This document shows, piece by piece, positions 58,501-64,000 of a stretch of 64,000 nucleotides of DNA; within the stretch, counting starts at the first letter, position 1, and every line of letters begins with the position of its first letter. The stretch spans positions 32,501 through 96,500 of the forward strand of contig CATNEN010000015.1 in NCBI GenBank assembly GCA_950097015.1. The letters run 5' to 3'. The position numbers and the translations under genes are program-made. The notes under the pieces were generated by a model. That model was not told the DNA's origin and did not search any database. It saw only the letters and a list, made by a program, of their open reading frames with translations. This DNA comes from Macrostomum hystrix. Its lineage: Eukaryota; Platyhelminthes; Macrostomidae.

Positions 58501-59366
58501 TCCGAGTAGTCGCTGCCGCGGCCAGAAGGACCGCCAGCATCGCCGCTGGCAGCCTCCGCAGCAGCCAGCGAGGCGCGCAGCGACTCAAAGATCTGGGTCA
58601 CCTGCGGCTTGTCGCCATGGTATCGCGCGACATAGTCGGCCACATTAAGCACCTCCACGCCACGCCGTTCATCAGCCGTGCAGGGCTCCACGTCGCCGTC
58701 TGTCACCAGTACAATAGGGATCTGGGGATTTATCGGGGTTCAAGCGATTACGTTTTTCACTCTACAGACCTCCCCTGTACTACTCCCATTCACCCTGTAC
58801 TCCTTCCATTCCCACTGAATTCCCCACATTGTCTCTGAACCTGTACTCACCGCATAGTCCAAGTGCCTGGCGTACCACTGAGCCGCTCGCCAGTTCAGGC
58901 CGGCCGCATGCGCATCCTCGGACTCGCCGGGCAGCCGGTCGCGCCAGCAGTCAACCTGGAACTCGTTGTCGAACAAGGCGGTGCTCTGGCGCGGGTCGCG
59001 CAGCTGCGCCTTGACCCGGTTGTAGAGCCTCCTGCCGCCAGCGCCCTGGATGTGATGCAGGCTGGTCAGCGTCAGCACCACGCCCTCGACAGTGGGCAGC
59101 TCGAACAGCTCCCAGTAGGCCCGGGCGGCGGCGCAGTCAGGCAGGGCATAGTGGGTCAGGCCGGCAGGCAGGCTGACGCAGCCTTCAGCTGGCGGGTCGC
59201 AGCCGCGCTGGCACAGAGCAGAGCAGCAGGGCACGCCGGGGCGCAGGTAGACCTCGCGCACCAAGCGGACGCGCCGGCCGCGGTCCAGGCGCAGCAGCAG
59301 GCGCTTGTTGGCCCGCCTGGTGGCCATCACGACTGGGGCATCAGCGGCTAGACTGCTGCTGGTCAT
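41826..59366 (-). CDS. DIS3L: DIS3-like exosome 3'-5' exoribonuclease (DIS3L), seven exons
   Basis: Minus-strand exons, 5' to 3': 59366-58851, 58721-58351, 57783-57133, 49363-49180, 44371-43976, 43429-42798 and 42393-41826. All have GT-AG borders and compatible phases, for 1105 residues (human DIS3L has 1054). The family is the catalytic subunit of the cytoplasmic RNA exosome. The N-terminal PIN-type region ([21 protein letters not shown]) covers exon 1 and part of exon 2. Cold-shock domains include [10 protein letters not shown] and [17 protein letters not shown]. The RNB domain starts near 490 with [16 protein letters not shown], whose Asp 499/505/507/508 form the metal-binding cluster, and continues through [21 protein letters not shown] and [16 protein letters not shown]. 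An S1-type region (YGIKGTVRL...) starts exon 7. Exon 7 also has a Pro/Gly/Ser-rich insert and a charged end. DIS3L fits better than DIS3 or DIS3L2. An alternative start is Met14. Intron 3 houses two other genes. Confidence 0.95.
42450..42668. repeat. 23-bp minisatellite in DIS3L intron 6
   Basis: About nine copies of TCCAGATGTCTAGACCCACA+GCT, degrading to the right. It lies between exons 7 and 6 of DIS3L. Confidence 0.9.
43553..43948. repeat. 34-bp minisatellite in DIS3L intron 5
   Basis: About eleven to twelve copies of a 34-bp unit beginning TGCTGATGGGAATGGGATCT. The array starts about 28 bp inside the donor of exon 5 (minus strand) and leaves about 120 bp to the acceptor of exon 6. Open frames reading [10 protein letters not shown] come from it. 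Confidence 0.95.
44880..45549. repeat. 25-bp minisatellite
   Basis: About 27 near-identical copies of CAGCAGAGAACCAATGTCCC+CTCAG; the only frequent change is CAGTAGCAG. This high uniformity suggests recent amplification. Degenerate relatives occur at about 59955-60065 and 60460-60540. Confidence 0.97.
45590..46010. repeat. 21-bp AT-rich minisatellite
   Basis: About twenty imperfect copies of ACACATTTAGAAAACTGTTG+G, with a larger block repeated near 45820-45900 and 45900-45985 (TGATGGAGACATTAAAAAAC). Confidence 0.92.
46330..46530 (+). mobile_element. Possible 3' end of a non-LTR element with (AAGC)n tail
   Basis: GTGAAAATCGGTTGAGCCGT followed by TCGGAAG (about 46413-46440) resembles a phrase common just before the microsatellite tail of RTE-like and similar mobile elements. 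An (AAGC) run of about 17 copies (46455-46525) follows at once. No coding part is present, so this is at best a 5'-truncated copy. Confidence 0.4.
46455..46525. repeat. (AAGC)n microsatellite
   Basis: About 17 uninterrupted tetranucleotide copies. Confidence 0.97.
46560..47290. repeat. 42-bp minisatellite (dimer of about 21 bp)
   Basis: The unit is made of two related halves, CTCGATATTTCATGCTTTCC(C) and CTAGATAATCCATGCTCCTT(C). The array degrades at both ends, and related single copies continue to about 47480. It resembles the 43-bp array at 60552-62350. Fourteen-codon periodicity keeps frames open on both strands ([14 protein letters not shown]). Confidence 0.95.
47745..48030. repeat. 44-bp minisatellite
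   Basis: Six to seven copies of a unit beginning TCTAGTTCTGAATCTGATAA and containing CGCATGCAGCTATGCTCAAA. Diverged single copies occur at about 47620-47740 and 48040-48220. Confidence 0.95.
48645..48865. repeat. Three-copy repeat of about 73 bp
   Basis: Three tandem diverged copies share AGTGACGCAATCCCATTCAA followed by TTG...TATCGGGCCCTCT. A further single relative lies at about 62873-62942 (AATGCAATCAATTAAAATTG). Confidence 0.85.
50456..50463 (+). promoter_or_regulatory. TATA box of the first CAP-EGF gene
   Basis: TATAAAAA lies 117 bp before the ATG at 50573, which would place a transcription start near 50485. The paralogue next door also has a TATA box at a similar distance (102 bp). 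Confidence 0.55.
50573..52708 (+). CDS. Secreted CAP-domain protein with EGF-like repeats, copy 1
   Basis: Eight exons: 50573-50725, 50906-51237, 51337-51470, 51555-51653, 51840-51983, 52102-52190, 52259-52499 and 52593-52708, all GT-AG and in phase, for 435 residues. Residues 1-20 are a signal peptide. The CAP domain (about 24-162) has [22 protein letters not shown] and [19 protein letters not shown], matching the CAP signature GHYxQxV with its conserved His and Glu. Two cysteine-rich EGF-like modules follow (about 206-238 with [15 protein letters not shown], 250-287 with [13 protein letters not shown]). The last 150 residues ([23 protein letters not shown]...) match no family I know but are shared with copy 2. 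CAP proteins are secreted and often bind lipids; the role here is unknown. The gene is nested in DIS3L intron 3 on the opposite strand. AATAAA stands at 52859. Confidence 0.88.
52859..52864 (+). terminator. Poly(A) signal of CAP-EGF copy 1
   Basis: AATAAA about 150 bp after the stop codon at 52706-52708. Confidence 0.6.
52865..53836. other. Spacer between the two CAP-EGF genes
   Basis: AT-rich to about 53700 with a C-run at 53347; no coding sequence recognised. The last 130 bp are GC-rich and form the promoter side of copy 2. Confidence 0.5.
53837..53842 (+). promoter_or_regulatory. TATA box of the second CAP-EGF gene
   Basis: TATAAA within CTTATAAAATGC, 102 bp before the ATG at 53939. Confidence 0.55.
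53939..56836 (+). CDS. Secreted CAP-domain protein with EGF-like repeats, copy 2
   Basis: Eight exons: 53939-54106, 55115-55467, 55627-55757, 55861-55965, 56063-56221, 56304-56392, 56479-56629 and 56727-56836, for 421 residues. Phases equal those of copy 1 exon by exon, and exon 6 is 89 bp in both. Residues 1-23 look like a signal peptide. The CAP domain has [25 protein letters not shown] and [18 protein letters not shown]. Cysteine-rich modules follow ([13 protein letters not shown] and [13 protein letters not shown]), then the C-terminal module with [18 protein letters not shown] and [20 protein letters not shown]. Intron 2 has a GC donor (AG|GCAAGT at 55468). Two ATGs stand in tandem at the start (53939, 53942). 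AATAAA occurs at 56920 and 56924. Like copy 1 it lies within DIS3L intron 3. Function is unknown beyond the CAP and EGF folds. Confidence 0.88.
54210..54750. mobile_element. Possible MITE in intron 1 of CAP-EGF copy 2
   Basis: The palindrome GGGTATTTCAAATACCC stands at about 54229-54245 and again as GGGTATTTGAAATACCC at about 54722-54738, each a perfect or near-perfect inverted repeat. Some 480 bp of AT-rich non-coding DNA lies between them. The arrangement suggests a small inverted-repeat element, but no target duplication was recognised. Confidence 0.4.
56920..56929 (+). terminator. Poly(A) signals of CAP-EGF copy 2
   Basis: Two overlapping AATAAA hexamers (56920 and 56924) about 85 bp after the stop codon. 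Confidence 0.65.
57784..58350 (-). other. DIS3L intron 2
   Basis: AT-rich with loose repeats of GGATTCTAGT/GGATTTC at about 57860-58080. No gene. Confidence 0.7.
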
Positions 59367-59744
59367 GTCTGCAATGAGGGTGCTAGCTGGCTTGAGCTAC
59401 TGTGGATTGTTGAGTTGGCCTGGGCTACAGAATTCTCAAACTTCGATTTTAACAGGCAGATTTACAAAATAGATATAAACAGAAGCGCACAGCTCTAGAT
59501 AGGCCTCACTAAGTACCTGTTACGCTAATAATGCAAGGTCATAATAATGCACGATGCAACTGGATTGCCGCAATGCTCTCTTGTAGTTTACTAAATAATA
59601 TAAATATTAGCAGTCAATTTAACCACCAATAGCTACAAACTTATAACCAATTATCTACCATTAACAATGCATTTCAATGGTTTTTAGTTTTTTGTTTGAA
59701 TTAATAAAATAGCAAAAAGGGCAAATTATTAAAGAAAATAAGAT
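59367..59744. other. Upstream flank of DIS3L
   Basis: AT-rich. On the minus strand CATTGCAG|AC stands directly before the ATG at 59366, an acceptor-like site that could receive an upstream exon or a spliced leader. No other signal. Confidence 0.4.
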
Positions 59745-62700
59745 CAGGGGTTGGGAAACTTTTTAGCTAGCAGGCTGCATTGAATGTGGAAATATGAGAT
59801 AAGGGAGAGATGACAGGAGGAGATGAGACACAGGAGAGATACTAGCCATTTAGCCCCCTCAAGGTGGCCCAAGCATCATCCCTACACAATTTAACAGATA
59901 GACAAGAACTCTTGGCAGATGCCCCCTAATCCAAAATCAGTGAAATAATGCCTGCCAGCAGCAGCAAATGAATCCCCCCAGCAGCAGAGAACCCAGGCCC
60001 CTCCCAGCAATGTCAAACTAATGTCCCCAGCAACAAAGAACCAATGTATTTCCCCAGCAGGCAAGCAATCCTTTTGCTAATTTTCCTTTTTAGAAGATAA
60101 TTTGCTAATGTTCCTTTTTAGAAGATAACAATGTCCTTTTGGTAACAGTCAACAAGTGCCTCCCACCAAAAAACTACCATTATCTCGCCAGGCTTCCTGA
60201 GAAAGTGCACATTGCAGCTCAATAATATTCCCTTTGCCAGCCTTTTATTACAATTTTTTGCCAAAACTTATGTGCACAATTTACAGATCAAGATTGATAA
60301 GTAACATATTCGAAAAAATTACAATTCAAGTTTAAACTTATTTTTTATAATGCATACTATGTAAAATACAGCACAATTACAGCCCTTTAGCAGCAACCAA
60401 TGTATGGTTTAACATTGAACACAGTCTCCCTTCAGACCCATTAACAGATAACAATATGCAGCCTATAGCAGAGAACTGATGTGCCCCAGCAGGAAATTAC
60501 ATCCTGCCTTTAGCAGCAAAGCAATGTCCAGGAAGCAAAGCAGAGACCCTTGATAAATCATGCTATCCTCAATTCTGTCTCATACTATATCCTTGATAAA
60601 TCATGCTATCCTCAATTCTGTCTCATACTATATCTTTGATAAATCCTGTTATCATCAATTCTGTCTCATACTATATCCTTGATATATCATGCTATCCTCA
60701 ATTCTGTCTCATACTATATCCTTGATATATCATGTTATCATCAATTCTGTCTCATACTATATCCTTGATATATCATGTTATCATCAATTCTGTCTCATAC
60801 TATATCCTTGATATATCATGTTATCCTCAATTCTGTCTCATACTATATCCTTGATAAATCATGCTATCCTCAATTCTGCCTCATACTATATCCTTGATAT
60901 ATCATGCTATCCTCAATTCTGTCTCATACTATATCCTTGATAAATCATGCTATCCTCAATTCTGTCTCATACTATATCCTTGATATATCATGCTATCCTC
61001 AATTCTGCCTCATACTATATCCTTGATATATCATGCTATCCTCAATTCTGCCTCATACTATATCCTTGATAAATCATGCTATCCTCAATTCTGTCTCATA
61101 CTATATCCTTGATATATCATGCTATCCTCAATTCTGTCTCATACTATATCCTTGATATATCATGCTATCCTCAATTCTGTCTCATACTATATCCTTGATA
61201 AATCATGCTATCCTCAATTCTGTCTCATACTATATCCTTGATAAATCATGCTATCCTCAATTCTGCCTCATACTATATCCTTGATAAATCATGCTATCCT
61301 CAATTCTGTCTCATACTATATCCTTGATAAATCATGCTATCCTCAATTCTGTCTCATACTATATCCTTGATAAATCATGCTATCATCAATTCTGTCTCAT
61401 ACTATATCCTTGATAAATCATGCTATCCTCAATTCTGTCTCATACTATATCCTTGATATATCATGTTATCCTCAATTCTGTCTCATACTATATCCTTGAT
61501 AAATCATGCTATCCTCAATTCTGCCTCATACTATATCCTTGATATATCATGCTATCCTCAATTCTGTCTCATACTATATCCTTGATAAATCATGCTATCC
61601 TCAATTCTGTCTCATACTATATCCTTGATATATCATGCTATCCTCAATTCTGCCTCATACTATATCCTTGATATATCATGCTATCCTCAATTCTGCCTCA
61701 TACTATATCCTTGATAAATCATGCTATCCTCAATTCTGTCTCATACTATATCCTTGATATATCATGCTATCCTCAATTCTGTCTCATACTATATCCTTGA
61801 TATATCATGCTATCCTCAATTCTGTCTCATACTATATCCTTGATAAATCATGCTATCCTCAATTCTGTCTCATACTATATCCTTGATAAATCATGCTATC
61901 CTCAATTCTGTCTCATACTATATCCTTGATATATCATGCTATCCTCAATTCTGTCTCATACTATATCCTTGATATATCATGTTATCCTCAATTCTGTCTC
62001 ATACTATATCCTTGATAAATCATGCTATCCTCAATTCTGTCTCATACTATATCCTTGATATATCATGCTATCCTCAATACTGTCTCATACTATATCCTTG
62101 ATAAATCATGCTATCCTCAATTCTGTCTCATACTATATCCTTGATAAATCATGCTATCATCAATTCTGTCTCATACTATATCCTTGATAAATCATGCTAT
62201 CCTCAATTCTGTCTCATACTATATCCTTGATATATCATGTTATCCTCAATTCTGTCTCATACTATATCCTTGATAAATCATGCTATCCTCAATACTGTCT
62301 CATACTATATCCTTGATATATCATGCTATCATCAATTCTGTCTCATACTATATCTTTTATATATAATGTTTTTCCTTAATATACAATGCTAACAAAGCTA
62401 GCAAAATCAAGTTTCAGTTTTTCAAATAATTTCTCTGTTAATTTTTTATTTAATTTTCTATTTTCTATTCTGTAAAATACATAACATTTCTTTAATTTTG
62501 GAGAAACATTTCCCCCATACTTAAAACATGATTTACACACAACAGACACAAAAAGTGTTCAGAAATTTACTTCATGAATTTTTTGCTTCATCAAAGATTT
62601 GAACTCAGCTCAATGAAATTTATGCTAGCCTATACTAGCCCTAAGTTTCCTAACAATGAGGCTGTTCTGCTAATTGATTTGAGTCAACAAAACTGCCTTT

Positions 62701-63287
62701 CAAATTAGAAAATCTCTGCCAAGTGTAACAATTTAAATTGTGTATTTAAGCATGCACATTCTATCACTTATAGTTAAAACTGTATACATTTTTACAAATC
62801 GAAACAAATCACTCAGTTATCTGGCCAAGGCAAATATAGTACACAACTCAGACTCAGCCTGCCCAGTACTAACACATGCATAGGTGGGAAAATCACTAAT
62901 GCAATCAATTAAAATTGGCAGCATTTGGCCTATCTTAAAAAATAGCTGCAAAGAGATTATTTTCAAAGCATTTAACCAACTTAAAACTTTTTGGCACAGA
63001 TTCCCACAATCTCACAAGAATTTCTTATGAAATGAAGCAAGTTGGTTCAGGCATTCAGGATTTAGACTGAAATACTGAGTCAGACAGTCCTTTGAGATTT
63101 AGTATAGTGGGAAAGGAAGACACGGGAGAGCTAAGACATGGGAAAGAGAAGACCAAGGAGAGATGAGAGACATGGGAGACAGGGGAAAGATGAAAGAGGA
63201 TACTTCAGGTGTTGGAAGGGGCAACAGGCTGGATTTTTAAGCTCTAGGGTTATATCTGGCCTGCAGGCTGTAGTTTGCTGACTGTTG
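59745..63287. mobile_element. Possible non-autonomous hAT-like element enclosing a satellite
   Basis: The left edge reads CAGGGGTTGGGAAACTTTTT. The right edge, on the opposite strand, reads CAACAGTCAGCAAACT followed by ACAGCCTGCAGGCC. Both match the general form of hAT (Charlie-type) inverted ends (CAGxGGTxxxCAAACT). Matching purine-rich stretches rich in GGAGA lie inside each end (59795-59850 and 63105-63200). The flanking 8 bp (AATAAGAT and GGTATATA) do not match, and no transposase frame exists, so the limits are uncertain. The interior holds the 43-bp array and degenerate versions of repeats in DIS3L intron 4. Confidence 0.45.
60552..62350. repeat. 43-bp minisatellite
   Basis: About 42 copies of a unit beginning GATAAATCATGCTATCCTCA, alternating between GATAAATC and GATATATC, GTCTC and GCCTC, and ATGCT and ATGTT variants. 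Larger blocks of about 560 bp seem to recur in the same order of variants (compare 60850-61410 with 61490-62150). It resembles the 42-bp array at 46560-47290. Confidence 0.95.
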
Positions 63288-63842
63288 GGTATATATAATT
63301 GTCAAGAGCAAAAGTGAATTTTTTTGTTGTGCAGATAGCACTTTAGCAGTAAGCAGTTAATCAACTACAGTTAGCAGCTCACTATCAAAGTGTCTCAAGC
63401 CATCGACATCAATGCCTTCATTGCAATTTGGCCTAGACCCTGGGCCCTTGCCCACTGCAGCAGCTAAGGAAAGGAAAAGAGATAAACAAAAGTGGGGAAA
63501 GTACCATATGTGTCTGAGCCTCAGACACATTTTCTGACTCTGAGGCTCTGACTCAGAGCTTCTCTATGTGGTGATTTTGCTAGTTGGTAGCCCTAGGTTA
63601 GTGTGGCTGATGGATGAGGCAATGAGGGTCCACTAGTAGTATGTACAACTAACTCTGACTGGACAAATATATTAGCCATGATAACCAGCAAGTAAGAAAG
63701 TGGAAAAAAACTGGCATCAAGCCAATACAGTTAAACTTGAAATTGAACATTAAACAATTAGCCCATTAGCATTAGAAAATTGCAACTTAAATTCAAAAGG
63801 AATATGTCAAAAGTTTTATAAAGTCAAAAGCTTGGTTCCAAG
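63288..63842. other. AT-rich flank, nothing recognised
   Basis: No frame, repeat or RNA gene was identified. Confidence 0.5.
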
Positions 63843-64000
63843 TACGAGAGGTGTTGCAAAAGTTTCTGGACTAATGCTAATCCTAGTGACAATTTGTGTT
63901 TGATTTGGCTAAAAATTGATGTCTATGGTATTCAGTCATAGAAAAGACTTCGTAAAATTTTATGCAGCTTAATCAACCACAGCATACATGAGGGCCAAAA
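63843..64000 (+). mobile_element. Possible mariner-like element end, cut by the window edge
   Basis: TACGAGAGGTGTTGCAAAAG followed by TTTCTGGAC resembles the inverted end of mariner elements (TA target, then CGAGGGGTGTTCAAAAAGT-like). The element would continue beyond 64000, so neither the second end nor a transposase can be seen. Confidence 0.4.

Noticed and set aside
59745-63287. Confident complete hAT element
   Set aside because: The flanking 8 bp do not match and no transposase is present, so it is kept only as a possibility.

Overview
This window is nuclear DNA of an animal. Every gene is broken into exons with GT-AG borders (plus one GC-AG), introns run from 0.1 to 7.8 kb, and the proteins are animal families. 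Nothing indicates bacteria or a vertebrate. The mix of Penelope-like, BEL/Pao and Ty3-type retroelement relics and intron-filling minisatellites would suit a flatworm or another spiralian, but the species is not resolved. Coding exons are GC-rich and the repeats between them are mostly AT-rich or low complexity.

Layout. 1-3543: AT-rich, no gene. 3544-20932 (+): ethanolaminephosphotransferase (SELENOI/EPT1 family), seven exons. Its intron 1 holds a broken Penelope-like element, itself cut by a 270-bp inverted-repeat element with perfect 8-bp target duplications. Intron 3 holds a decayed BEL/Pao element (minus strand) invaded by a Ty3/gypsy fragment (plus strand). Introns 4, 5 and 6 are filled by private tandem repeats. 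22294-26229 (+): TM9SF1-like nonaspanin, two exons around a 2.2-kb minisatellite intron. 28921-29589 (-): achaete-scute family bHLH factor. 30.2-38.8 kb: mostly minisatellites, including a 2.9-kb array of a 21-bp unit. 41826-59366 (-): DIS3L-type exosome exoribonuclease, seven exons. Two tandem secreted CAP-EGF genes (50573-52708 and 53939-56836, both +) are nested in its intron 3. Its intron 4 holds a long composite of different tandem repeats. 59.7-63.3 kb: a second, diverged version of that composite, between ends that look like hAT transposon termini. 63843 to the edge: possible start of a mariner-like element.

The genes are unrelated housekeeping or developmental genes: phospholipid head-group transfer, Golgi/endosome membrane protein, neural-type transcription factor, RNA decay. 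The CAP-EGF pair is a local duplication with matching exon phases and TATA boxes. Exon borders were set by reading frame, splice consensus and recalled family sequences; no alignment or database search was run. The most unusual points are the UGA at the selenocysteine position of the SELENOI homologue, an array of repeated 5' splice sites in its intron 4, the two related satellite composites, and the CAP-EGF genes with an unrecognised C-terminal module.
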